From contig CAAGEF010000206.1 in NCBI GenBank assembly GCA_900768805.1, positions 1-16,972 of the forward strand: 16,972 nt of DNA. The letters are read 5' to 3'. The notes beneath the pieces are model-generated. The model did no database searches. It was not told the DNA's origin and worked only from the letters and a program-made list of their open reading frames with translations. Positions 7,648-15,186 of the stretch are shown piece after piece; position 1 is the stretch's first letter, and each line of letters starts with the position of its first letter. This stretch comes from Clostridia bacterium (GTDB taxonomy: Bacteria; Bacillota; Clostridia; TANB77; CAG-508). Made by a program: the position numbers and the translations under genes.

Positions 7648-7904
7648 GCTTGCTTGATTTAGTTGATTTGCTTTTTAAGAGGTACTCAAATATTGAGTAC
7701 CTTTTTAATTTACAAGCCGATGATGGTTTATTAATCATATTGAAAGCGATAGAAGCATCGCAAAAAGAGCAAATGTACGAAAAATGGTTACACGACCAAG
7801 CTAGATATGAAATGAGCTTTGATGACTATTACAAAAAGCACATACCTTATAAGCCATCAACTAAAGAAGAAAAAGAAGATATATTAAATAAATATGGGGG
7901 TTAA
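7596..7904 (+). CDS. Tail assembly chaperone, gpT-like extension frame
   Basis: The frame holds about 102 residues from a nominal ATG at 7596 to TAA 7902-7904 and lies in the -1 register relative to the gpG-like gene. No ribosome site precedes that ATG (upstream is AGCTTTTTAGA), so it is more likely the C-terminal extension of a gpGT fusion than a separate gene. Visible features are a leucine-rich helix (GLLDLVDLLFKRYSN), an LLIILKAIEASQK helix, and a charged, tyrosine-rich end (YYKKHIPYKPSTKEEKEDIL), which is common for T domains that bind the tape measure. It contains a perfect 10-bp hairpin followed by a T run at 7680-7706. The tape measure start follows after 2 bases. Confidence 0.78.
   Translation: MLEFINITNFYETTKQVGLLDLVDLLFKRYSNIEYLFNLQADDGLLIILKAIEASQKEQMYEKWLHDQARYEMSFDDYYKKHIPYKPSTKEEKEDILNKYGG
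7680..7706 (+). terminator. Terminator-like hairpin inside the gpT frame
   Basis: AGGTACTCAA (7680-7689) and TTGAGTACCT (7693-7702) form a perfect 10-bp stem with a 3-base loop (ATA), and T's run from 7702 to 7706. This is the shape of an intrinsic terminator, but it lies within coding sequence upstream of most tail genes. It could act as a partial attenuator or processing site, or be incidental. Confidence 0.4.
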
Positions 7905-7906
7905 TT

Positions 7907-9904
7907 ATGGAGCTTTTTAAACTTTTTGGTACTATCTTAATAGACAACGATAAAGCCAATAAATCCCTATCAGCAACTGAAAAACAAGGGCAATCAACAA
8001 GCGACAAGCTAGGAACGGCATTTAAAAAGCTAGGTGGTATATTAGTTACAGCTTTTAGCGTGCAAAAAATCATGGAGTTTTCAAGTGCTTGTATTGATGC
8101 TTATAAAATACAAACCGAAGCCGAGACTAAATTAGAGACAGTTATGAGGCAACGAATGGGGGCAACTGATGAGAGTATCCAATCGGTTAAAGATTACGCT
8201 AGTGCTCTACAAAATGTAGGTGTAGTAGGCGATGAGGTGCAATTAGCTGGTGCTCAACAATTAGCTACTTTTTTAAATACCGATGAGGCTTTAAAAACAT
8301 TGATGCCAGCTATGGCAAATTTAGCCGTGCAACAAAATGGTGTTAATGTTACTAGTCAAAATATGGTTAGTATAGGCAACATGGTTGGTAAAGTAATGCA
8401 AGGGCAAACAAGTGCTTTAACAAGAGTTGGTATTACCTTTGATCAGGCACAAGAAAAAATGTTAAAGTATGGCACCGAGCAAGAGCGAGCGAGCGTATTA
8501 GCCGAGATCATAACGCAAAATGTAGGTAATATGAATGAGGTAATGGCTCAAACTGATGATGGGAAAATGCAACAAGCTAAGAATACTCTAGGTGATATCC
8601 AAGAGGTAATTGGTGAGCGTTTAATACCAGTACAAACGGCATATTATCAAACATTAGCATCATTAGCTACATTATTAGCTGATTATATCATCCCTTTTGT
8701 TGATAACTGTATAAGCTCATTTAACAATTTTAAAGCTAGTTTAAATGAAAATAGTATAATTGTACAAACTTTAAACGAATTATGGCAAACTTATGGTATA
8801 CCTATATTTCAAACAATATCGAGTATGGTGCAAACCGTTAAAGCTACATGGGATTTAGTTTTCCCATCTATACAAGAGAGCTTTAGTGTAATAATGCAAG
8901 CTCTATTTGATATATGGGCTAGTATTGGTAGCGTTGTATTTGATTATATAGTGATAGCCGTTAATACAGTGGGCGATATATTTAATTATGTTTTCCCTAT
9001 CGTTGCTCAAGTAGTAAGCGATGCATTTACATTAATTAGCCAAGTTTATACAAATATATTTAAACCAGTAATTGATATAATTGTATCAGTATTACAAACT
9101 TACTTATTACCTATTGTGCAATTTGTATTTCAAAAATTTAGCGATAAAGTTAAAGAGACTTTTGATTTTATACAGATGGCGTGGAATACTATACTATACC
9201 CATGTTTGTCATGGATCATAGCCTTTTTAGGTAATGTATTTAAAGGCGATATTGATGCTATATTTAACCAAATAAAAACTTTGATATCTACTATATGGCA
9301 ATCTATAAAAGACTTTTTAGCTCAAAAAGTAGATGAGATGTATAATAAAGTAATTGGAGTGTTTGAAAGTGCTAAAGCTAAAGTACAAGAGATATGGAAC
9401 GCTATAAAAGATGCTATCATAACACCTATTACTAACGCTAAAGATAAAGTTGTTGAACTAGTCGATAAAATTGTCGATAAAGTTACAAACTTTTCTTGGA
9501 GTTTGCCACCATTAAAATTACCACATGTATCAATTAGTGGCGAGTGGAGTTTAAAGCCACCTAGTGCACCTCACTTTAGTATCGATTGGTACAAAAAAGC
9601 CATGGATAATCCAATGATTTTAAATGGCGCAACTATATTTGGTGCTCAAGGCGATAAATTACTAGGTGGTGGAGAAGCTGGAACCGAGGTAGTTAGTGGA
9701 GCTGATACTTTAATGAGTATGATTAGTCAAGCAGTTAATAATGGTACTAATAACGATATATTAGCTACACTAAAGAGTATATTAGCTACTTTAACCGATG
9801 AGGATAAAATACACGAAGTAATTGTTAAAGCTTTAACCGATGGTAATTTTGCCGTTGTATTAGACAATAGAGAAGTTGGAAGGATTGTGAGAAAGTATGC
9901 TTGA
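7907..9904 (+). CDS. Tape measure protein
   Basis: Determines tail length and is a channel component during DNA entry. At 665 residues it is short for the family; taking the usual approximate relation of 0.15 nm per residue, a tail of roughly 100 nm is expected. The N-terminal part (residues 1-260) is Ala/Gln-rich and helical, with ATEKQGQSTSDKLGTAFKKLGG and the PhageMin_Tail-type block around QNVGVVGDEVQLAGAQQLA. The middle holds repeated long hydrophobic helices (IIPFVDN..., VMQALFDIWASIGSVVF, YNYVFPIVAQVVSDAF) likely to insert in the membrane. The end has GAQGDKLLGGGEAGTEVVSGADTL, the familiar 'GGEAGxE' C-terminal signature of tape measures. GGGGG (7895-7900 region) precedes the ATG. No peptidase or lysozyme domain is seen. 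Firm call. Confidence 0.92.
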   Translation: MELFKLFGTILIDNDKANKSLSATEKQGQSTSDKLGTAFKKLGGILVTAFSVQKIMEFSSACIDAYKIQTEAETKLETVMRQRMGATDESIQSVKDYASALQNVGVVGDEVQLAGAQQLATFLNTDEALKTLMPAMANLAVQQNGVNVTSQNMVSIGNMVGKVMQGQTSALTRVGITFDQAQEKMLKYGTEQERASVLAEIITQNVGNMNEVMAQTDDGKMQQAKNTLGDIQEVIGERLIPVQTAYYQTLASLATLLADYIIPFVDNCISSFNNFKASLNENSIIVQTLNELWQTYGIPIFQTISSMVQTVKATWDLVFPSIQESFSVIMQALFDIWASIGSVVFDYIVIAVNTVGDIFNYVFPIVAQVVSDAFTLISQVYTNIFKPVIDIIVSVLQTYLLPIVQFVFQKFSDKVKETFDFIQMAWNTILYPCLSWIIAFLGNVFKGDIDAIFNQIKTLISTIWQSIKDFLAQKVDEMYNKVIGVFESAKAKVQEIWNAIKDAIITPITNAKDKVVELVDKIVDKVTNFSWSLPPLKLPHVSISGEWSLKPPSAPHFSIDWYKKAMDNPMILNGATIFGAQGDKLLGGGEAGTEVVSGADTLMSMISQAVNNGTNNDILATLKSILATLTDEDKIHEVIVKALTDGNFAVVLDNREVGRIVRKYA

Positions 9905-10712
9905 GAGTTTTAAACATGTTAATTCAAAAAATGAAGTATTAGACTTCTTACAATTAAATATATATGCAAATGAAAATGATTTAAGAGATTACCAATGGAG
10001 CTATACATCCAACAATAATAAAATTACGAGCTTTTATAAAGGGATAGTAAAAAAATCTATCCCTTTTATATTTTATGTCAATGAAGCAAAAGCCGAGCAA
10101 ATCAAAAATCAATTTTACGAGCATTTTGATTATGATGTTTTAACGCAACAAAAAGGATATTTTGAAATCAACGGTTATAAATATTATTGCTTTGCTACTA
10201 AATCAGCAAAAAGCAATTATTTATACAGTAATAGAGAGTTAAATATCAAGTTAGAAGTTACAACCGATGAGCCTTTCTGGATAAAGCAAACTACTAAAAG
10301 TATTAACTTTGGAGTGCAAGGCGAAAGCGATACATTGTTATATACTTTCGCATATCCATTTACTTATACGAATATGAATAGTGCAAATATTCTTAATGAT
10401 AACTTTGTACAATCAAATGCTATCATTAGGATTTATGGATATTGTATTAATCCGTTAGTATCAATTAACGATAATATCTATCAAGTTAATACAACGCTAG
10501 AAAGTGGCGAATATTTAGAGATTGATACCGAAAACAAGAGTATTTTTAAATATTCAAGCGTTGGAGATAAAACTAATTTATTCAATGATAGAAATAAAAG
10601 CTATGATGTATTTAAGCCATTAGATAATGGTACTTTGATAGTTGGTGCTAATGATGCATTTAAAGTAGATATCGTATTAATCGAAAAAAGGGGCGAGCCT
10701 AAATGGATTTAA
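9897..10712 (+). CDS. Distal tail protein (Dit)
   Basis: Hexameric hub at the tail tip that joins the tube to the Tal protein and carries receptor-binding parts. 271 residues, overlapping the tape measure by 8 bases. The N-terminal half forms the ring domain with WSYTSNNNKITSFYKGIVKKSIPFIFYV and ELNIKLEVTTDEPFWIKQ, the latter being a strong match to the 'xxxxxFxTxxPyW' pattern of Dit proteins. The C-terminal half is a galectin-like beta domain (TNMNSANILNDNF..., ESGEYLEIDTENKSIFKY). The phrase 'GDKTNLFNDRNKSYDVFKPLDNGTL' is typical of this region. A perfect 10-bp hairpin lies in its early part at 10038-10066. Confident from order and signature. Confidence 0.85.
   Translation: MLESFKHVNSKNEVLDFLQLNIYANENDLRDYQWSYTSNNNKITSFYKGIVKKSIPFIFYVNEAKAEQIKNQFYEHFDYDVLTQQKGYFEINGYKYYCFATKSAKSNYLYSNRELNIKLEVTTDEPFWIKQTTKSINFGVQGESDTLLYTFAYPFTYTNMNSANILNDNFVQSNAIIRIYGYCINPLVSINDNIYQVNTTLESGEYLEIDTENKSIFKYSSVGDKTNLFNDRNKSYDVFKPLDNGTLIVGANDAFKVDIVLIEKRGEPKWI
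10038..10074 (+). terminator. Terminator-like hairpin inside the dit gene
   Basis: AAAGGGATAG (10038-10047) pairs perfectly with CTATCCCTTT (10057-10066) across a 9-base A-rich loop, followed by TATATTTTA-type T-rich sequence. It lies within codons for KGIVKKSIPF. It is weaker as a terminator than 7680-7706 because the T run is broken, and a chance origin is plausible. Confidence 0.3.
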
Positions 10713-11677
10713 TCTATACAGATAAAAATTACAAGGAATTAGGCTTCTTAAAGGATTTTGAGCTTGATTTAGAGATAGGTAAATATAAAAGTGCTTCAAA
10801 TGATTTTGAGATTAAAATACCGATTAACAAATATGATGGTGTATTTGATGATGGCTCTTTAATTTATTGTGAAGATAGCGAATTTGGTGGAATTATTGAA
10901 AGTAAAAAAGTAGATACCGATAGTGATCAAATTACTTTTATCGGCAAAACTTTTAGAGGGATGCTAGAAAAAGAATACATCCAGCCATCTGATGGAAGTG
11001 CTTATTTGACTTTAAAAGGCGATGCGAATGCATGTATTAATGAATTAATCAAAGGAAGATTTAATGATTTATTTGTAGTTGATGATATTGATACAAGTGG
11101 TATTGATATTAATTACAAAGTGCGTGATTTAAATCTTTTAGATGCAATAGAAAAGGCTTTAAAAACTGCAAATGCTAAACTAGAAATTAAACACCAAGCC
11201 GATGGCAAAGTGCATTTAAAATCCGTTGCAATAAATGATTTAAGCGATAAACTTCAATACGATAATAACTATCAAATCGGTATGGTTGTTGAGACTAAAC
11301 AAAAGCCATATAATCATATATTGGCTTTAGGTAAAGGTGAATTATTAGATAGATTGAGAACTAACTTATATTTACAACCAAATGGTACATGGACAACAAC
11401 CGAGTATTATAGTGGGTTGGATAGAAAAACATATAAGTATGAAGATGTTAATAAAGATGATCTAACCGAGCTACAAGAAAGTGCTATTAAAAAAGTTGAA
11501 GAAGAAAACGGCACAGACAAATTAGATATTAGCTTTGATGCTGACAATGCTGATCTTTTCGATGTAGTAAGTGCCAAAGAACAAATCACTGGTGTTAGTT
11601 TTAAGCAACCAATCACAAAAAAGATTTTAAAAATTAAAAATGATAATGTATCTATATCGTACAAGGTAGGTGATTAG
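10703..11677 (+). CDS. Tail-tip protein, Gp37-like (Tal)
   Basis: 324 residues, overlapping dit by 10 bases. The opening MDLIYTDKNYKELGFLKDFELDLEIG and the core FEIKIPINKYDG, GGIIESKKVDTDSDQITFIGKTFRGMLEKEY match the siphovirus ReqiPepy6 Gp37-like family, a common form of the tail-associated (Tal) baseplate protein in Gram-positive phages. The later NHILALGKGELLDRLRTNLYLQ and EQITGVSFKQPITKKILKIKND resemble the end of that domain. In other phages Tal often carries a C-terminal peptidase or lysozyme; here the protein stops after the structural domain, so any wall-cutting activity must come from another protein. It forms the trimeric plug below Dit. The role is a confident family-level inference. 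Confidence 0.85.
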   Translation: MDLIYTDKNYKELGFLKDFELDLEIGKYKSASNDFEIKIPINKYDGVFDDGSLIYCEDSEFGGIIESKKVDTDSDQITFIGKTFRGMLEKEYIQPSDGSAYLTLKGDANACINELIKGRFNDLFVVDDIDTSGIDINYKVRDLNLLDAIEKALKTANAKLEIKHQADGKVHLKSVAINDLSDKLQYDNNYQIGMVVETKQKPYNHILALGKGELLDRLRTNLYLQPNGTWTTTEYYSGLDRKTYKYEDVNKDDLTELQESAIKKVEEENGTDKLDISFDADNADLFDVVSAKEQITGVSFKQPITKKILKIKNDNVSISYKVGD

Positions 11678-11679
11678 AT

Positions 11680-13329
11680 ATGATACAAAATATAAATTTA
11701 GATAAAGCACAAGTTAGTGCTGAATTGCATGGATATATGTATGATGCAATCTATGGAAAAAGTGGCATTTATGATTATGGTAGTTGTTTAGATTATGAAT
11801 TAGTATCTAACAATGAAATCAAAATTAAAGATGGATTATTATTGAATCATGGTAGATTCATGCGAATTGTAGGCACTGAAAGTTTAACTATTCAAAATGG
11901 ATTATCTGATACAACTAGATATGATTTATTGGTAGCACATTTTGAAACGGATGGCATAAATGAAACACATGATTTACGAATAATTAAAGGTGATAATGAT
12001 CAAGGAATACCAGCATTTAAACAAGAAGATATTTATAATGGTGGCTATGTATATGAATTGCCTTTATATACAATTTATTTAAATGGTTTAAATGTTGAAA
12101 CAATAACTAAATTATTTGATGCTATTTATTCAATTGATGATTTAAAAAATAATTTATCAAATCCAAATCTATTAGCAAATGGCAATTTTCAAGTAAATAC
12201 CAAAGGAACAACAACATATCCAAATACTAATCAATGGGCATATAGTTTAGATAAGTGGAAATATATTGGATTAATGACAGTTACAAAAAATAGTGATGGT
12301 ACAATTACCATTGCAAAAACTAGTAACTCAAATGCGACTTATTTTGCACAAGATTTGGATAAAGTGTATAGTGGCGATATTACATTATCATTTAAAGTTA
12401 CACAAATAACAGGAACTTTAAGTGTATATATGGAAAGCACTAACACTGATATGTTAGAAGTAACCGAAGCTGGAACGTATGATATTTATTCAGCTAATGG
12501 ATGCAAGAATGTTATATTTAGATTAGATGGTACAACAACTAGTGTAACGCTTGAATGGGTTAAAATTGAGCAAAGTATATTTGCTACTAAATTTAATCCT
12601 ATTCCATTGAATGAAGAAATGATTCTATGTGGTATAGCAGTATCTGATGGTAGTGACTATGGTGAAGTTGGTACATGGGATGATGGTAATCCATCTAATG
12701 AAGATAGATTATATAGATTTGTTACTATCGTTGGTGACAATCGAGAAATTGGTATTGCTAACTCAACATCGCAAATTGTAGGGACATCTAATAAGATGGA
12801 GAATGTAGGATTTTTAGGAAATTATACTCAAGGTGCTGAAAGTGATACAAGTAAAGTAGTAGTTAGTATTTTAGGTGTAGCATTTGTAAAAACCAATGAT
12901 AATACTATCGTAGCTAACGATAGAGTTATGAGTGATGATAATGGTTATGCAGTTAAATCAACAAATGATTTAGGATATCGTGTATTATCAGTATTTGAAG
13001 ATGGATTATTAGAAATAGTAGTATCACCAAATACTGATATGATTCAAAGAATAAAAGAAACTCATATTCCAAAAAAAATTACTTTAGGAACTACATGGAC
13101 ACAAGATAGTACAAATGGCTATTATACTCAAACTGTAAGTGTTAGTTGGATAAAAGAAAAAGATTATCCCGACATTTATCTAAATAAGAGTGGTACATAT
13201 AGCAACATGAAAACACAAATAAAAGAATTTGCAAAAATCGTTGATGCTGAAGCAAGTAATGGAAGTATTAAATTTATTGCATCAAGTGCAACAACAACAA
13301 GTCTAACTTTATTGGTAAAGGTGGGATAA
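11680..13329 (+). CDS. Tail fibre / baseplate receptor-binding protein with carbohydrate-binding-like module
   Basis: 549 residues. The first 150 (MIQNINLDKAQVSAELHGY..., then IKDGLLLNHGRFMRI) resemble the N-terminal attachment domain of baseplate proteins from Gram-positive phages. From about residue 161 (NPNLLANGNFQVN) to 305 there is a beta-rich jelly-roll-like module of the kind common in tail fibres and expected to bind sugars. The end, from about residue 462, has TTWTQDSTNGYYTQTVSVSWI and DIYLNKSGTYS followed by an EFAKIVDAEASNGSIKFIASS strand set, a repeated C-terminal module of phage tail fibres. The ribosome site is GGTAGGTGAT about 8 bases before the ATG. Serine is almost always AGT or TCA here, unlike in packaging genes, which hints at a different recent history. 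Host recognition is inferred, not shown. Confidence 0.75.
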   Translation: MIQNINLDKAQVSAELHGYMYDAIYGKSGIYDYGSCLDYELVSNNEIKIKDGLLLNHGRFMRIVGTESLTIQNGLSDTTRYDLLVAHFETDGINETHDLRIIKGDNDQGIPAFKQEDIYNGGYVYELPLYTIYLNGLNVETITKLFDAIYSIDDLKNNLSNPNLLANGNFQVNTKGTTTYPNTNQWAYSLDKWKYIGLMTVTKNSDGTITIAKTSNSNATYFAQDLDKVYSGDITLSFKVTQITGTLSVYMESTNTDMLEVTEAGTYDIYSANGCKNVIFRLDGTTTSVTLEWVKIEQSIFATKFNPIPLNEEMILCGIAVSDGSDYGEVGTWDDGNPSNEDRLYRFVTIVGDNREIGIANSTSQIVGTSNKMENVGFLGNYTQGAESDTSKVVVSILGVAFVKTNDNTIVANDRVMSDDNGYAVKSTNDLGYRVLSVFEDGLLEIVVSPNTDMIQRIKETHIPKKITLGTTWTQDSTNGYYTQTVSVSWIKEKDYPDIYLNKSGTYSNMKTQIKEFAKIVDAEASNGSIKFIASSATTTSLTLLVKVG

Positions 13330-13330
13330 T

Positions 13331-14086
13331 ATGGGCAAATGTAATTTACATACAAGTGGTGCTATATTAGAGGGCAATGCAACCGTTGGCGATGTATTGA
13401 AAGGTAAAACATTTTATAATACCGATGCAATGGAAATACAAACGGGTACACTTGCGTTAAGTGGTGATGCATCAGCAAGCAATGTTTTAAGTGCTAAAAC
13501 ATTTTATAATACCGATGCTAAAACAAAAGTAACTGGAACTATGACAAATCGAGGTGCCGTAAGTGCAAGCGTAGCCGTTGGTGGTAGCTATACTATACAA
13601 GCTGGTTATCATAATGGAAGTGGTAAAGTAAGTGGACCAACCTTAAGTGGCACTGCTAGTGCTAGTGATGTAGTAAGTGGTAAGACATTTTACTCAAATA
13701 GTGGAACGAAACAAACGGGTACATTAACATCTTATTACCCAAGTACAAATTTGTTAATGAGTCAGTTTTCATTATCACAAGACTCAAACCAAAATAACTT
13801 AAATACAACAAATTTAAAATTGCCAACACTAGGATATGGCTATTTAGGTTTAAATATAAGCCAATTACCCGACTATAATAGCCAAGCTACAATTACAATT
13901 AAAAATTCTAGTGGCACAACAATCACATCAAAAAAATCAACGGGTAATTTAACATGTGCATTAAGTGGCGATACATTTACGATATATATACATAGCGTGC
14001 ATATTGGTTCTTCAGCTACAATTTTAAAAAATATTGTTTTAGGAAAAACATTAAATGATGTTAATAGTTACCTATCATCACATTAA
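13331..14086 (+). CDS. Tail fibre-like protein with repeated GKTFYN modules
   Basis: 251 residues, starting 1 base after the previous stop. It contains three copies of a module that reads roughly x-VLxGKTFYNTDAxxxTGTL: near residues 17-42, 47-72 and 109-134, the third diverged to VVSGKTFYSNSGTKQTGTL. Such 'GKTFYNxxGxxxTGT' repeats are known from tail fibres of gut Firmicute phages. A different strand, SVAVGGSYTIQAGYHNGSGKV, lies between copies two and three. The last 100 residues are Ser/Thr-rich beta structure (SSGTTITSKKSTGNLTCAL) without recognisable catalytic residues. Copies one and two are nearly identical in DNA as well, so module gain or loss by recombination is possible. It is probably an adsorption or structural fibre subunit. 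Confidence 0.75.
   Translation: MGKCNLHTSGAILEGNATVGDVLKGKTFYNTDAMEIQTGTLALSGDASASNVLSAKTFYNTDAKTKVTGTMTNRGAVSASVAVGGSYTIQAGYHNGSGKVSGPTLSGTASASDVVSGKTFYSNSGTKQTGTLTSYYPSTNLLMSQFSLSQDSNQNNLNTTNLKLPTLGYGYLGLNISQLPDYNSQATITIKNSSGTTITSKKSTGNLTCALSGDTFTIYIHSVHIGSSATILKNIVLGKTLNDVNSYLSSH
13405..13428 (+). repeat. Direct repeat copy 1 (tail fibre module)
   Basis: A 24-base stretch, beginning TAAAACATTTTATAAT, recurs exactly at 13495-13518, 90 bases (30 codons) downstream and in the same frame. It encodes the KTFYNTDA core of the repeated module. Confidence 0.85.
13495..13518 (+). repeat. Direct repeat copy 2 (tail fibre module)
   Basis: Exact second copy of the 24 bases at 13405-13428, in the same reading frame. 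A third, diverged protein-level copy lies near 13655-13732. Confidence 0.85.
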
Positions 14087-14090
14087 TAAT

Positions 14091-14168
14091 ATGCATGGTT
14101 TAGTAATATTAATATTTATAGCTTTTATAGCTATTTTATTTTTGATTGAAAAGATAGAAAGGAAATAA
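14091..14168 (+). CDS. Tiny hydrophobic membrane peptide (candidate)
   Basis: An ATG at 14091 opens a 25-residue frame ending TAA 14166-14168. Residues 4-19 form an unbroken run of Leu, Ile, Val, Phe and Ala, followed by the basic end EKIERK, so a single membrane helix with its C-terminus in the cytoplasm is expected. It fills the gap between the fibre gene and the glycosidase, and its last codons contain the AAAGGA ribosome site for that gene, so translating it could couple to the glycosidase. No ribosome site of its own is visible upstream of the ATG, which weakens the case. I do not recognise a family; a small holin-like or lysis-associated peptide is one possibility. Confidence 0.4.
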   Translation: MHGLVILIFIAFIAILFLIEKIERK

Positions 14169-14169
14169 C

Positions 14170-14958
14170 ATGGCACAATTTATTGAAGGCTACCAAGAAT
14201 TATCATGGCTTGGTAGTAAAGTGTTAGTTTACAAACAAACTAAAGATGAATTAATTGGTTTAATGTCAGCAGTACAAACAGGAAAAGAAGAATGGCAAGC
14301 TAGGCAAACTATTGATAAAATCGACAATGATTTTTTCCATTTTGCTAAAATGAACTGCAATTTTTTTGACATGGGAAATGGTCAACATTATGGTGTTGAA
14401 CAAGGATTCACTGCAAATTTAGCACCAAAACAAAGTGGATGGTATGTTGTACATATTGATGAAAATAACATTCCACATTATAATTTATCAAATGATTATT
14501 GGTTAGATAAATCCGATGTAACGCTTGCATTTTCACCATGTGCGATTTTAAGGCATGAAAATCAAGATTTAGAATTAAGAAGTACATCAGCTAATCAATC
14601 ATTAGCTACTAAAACAAACAATTCTATGCTTTTATACATGGGCGATGGTAAATATGCATTCATGGTTACTGGTGCTAATTTAACCAGCTTACAGTGTAGA
14701 GATTTTGCAAAAGCATATGGAGCAGTTGGAATTTATGAATGCGATGGTGGGGGCAGTAGTCAATTAATCGTTTGTGGTGCTAAAAAGCAATATACAGGAA
14801 GAGCAATTGCAAATGTATTAACTTTTTATAAAAAGAGTTTAACTGCTACTGTTGAAGAGCCTAAAAAAGAAGAATTAACTGAAGATAAAATAAACAAATT
14901 GATTGAATTAAATCAAAAATACAATGAAGATTTTAATAAAATCATAAAAGGAGAATAA
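14170..14958 (+). CDS. Phosphodiester glycosidase (NAGPA/DUF2233-like)
   Basis: 262 residues. The family's sequence marks are present in order: NCNFFDMGNG at about 62-71, AFSPCAILRHE near residue 120-130, LLYMGDGKYAFMVTG, and YECDGGGSSQL with DGGGSS at 192-197, then TGRAIANVLTFYKK with G210-R211. This fold removes a sugar from a phosphodiester (NAGPA, the uncovering enzyme, is the known example). In bacteria and phages members probably act on sugar-phosphate polymers. The C-terminal 35 residues (EEPKKEELTEDKINKLIELN...) form a charged helix. Ribosome site AAAGGA is 7-8 bases before the ATG. Lying between fibres and holin, it may be a virion enzyme that degrades wall glycopolymer or act at lysis; no signal peptide is seen, so export would need the virion or holin. 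Family call is firm, role is inferred. Confidence 0.8.
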   Translation: MAQFIEGYQELSWLGSKVLVYKQTKDELIGLMSAVQTGKEEWQARQTIDKIDNDFFHFAKMNCNFFDMGNGQHYGVEQGFTANLAPKQSGWYVVHIDENNIPHYNLSNDYWLDKSDVTLAFSPCAILRHENQDLELRSTSANQSLATKTNNSMLLYMGDGKYAFMVTGANLTSLQCRDFAKAYGAVGIYECDGGGSSQLIVCGAKKQYTGRAIANVLTFYKKSLTATVEEPKKEELTEDKINKLIELNQKYNEDFNKIIKGE

Positions 14959-14961
14959 AAA

Positions 14962-15171
14962 ATGAAATATGATTTTAAGCAATGGATTAAATGTGCTGGT
15001 GTAAGAGCAATCAAAACAGTAGCACAAACTGCAGTTGCTACAATTGGAACAAGCACTGTAATTGGTGAAGTTAATTGGTTTATGGTTTTAAGTGCTAGTT
15101 TATTAAGTGGTATTTTATCATTATTAACTAGCGTGGCTGGATTACCCGAACTTGACAATTCAAATGAATAG
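14962..15171 (+). CDS. Holin, r1t type
   Basis: 69 residues forming two membrane helices: about 12-32 and 38-58. Signature sequence RAIKTVAQTAVATIGT, then VNWFMVLSASLLSGILSLLTSVAGLPE, is the classic core of the lactococcal phage r1t holin family. The charged start (MKYDFKQW) and acidic end (LDNSNE) are normal. It makes holes or lesions in the inner membrane at a fixed time, letting lysin reach the wall. AAGGAGA lies about 8 bases upstream. Only 3 bases separate it from the glycosidase stop, and it is followed by another small membrane protein and the lysozyme. Confident. Confidence 0.93.
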   Translation: MKYDFKQWIKCAGVRAIKTVAQTAVATIGTSTVIGEVNWFMVLSASLLSGILSLLTSVAGLPELDNSNE

Positions 15172-15186
15172 AATCGAGGTGATATT

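Noticed and set aside
11407..11664. Minus-strand ORF within the Gp37-like gene
   Set aside because: It is a shadow of a well-supported + strand gene, with no ribosome site or independent context.
13331..13740. CRISPR-like or tandem repeat array
   Set aside because: Only two exact copies, in frame and within a coding sequence; the spacing and protein pattern are those of tail fibre modules.
14913..15158. Minus-strand hydrophobic ORF opposite the holin
   Set aside because: Hydrophobic shadow of the holin gene; the + strand matches the r1t holin signature over its whole length.
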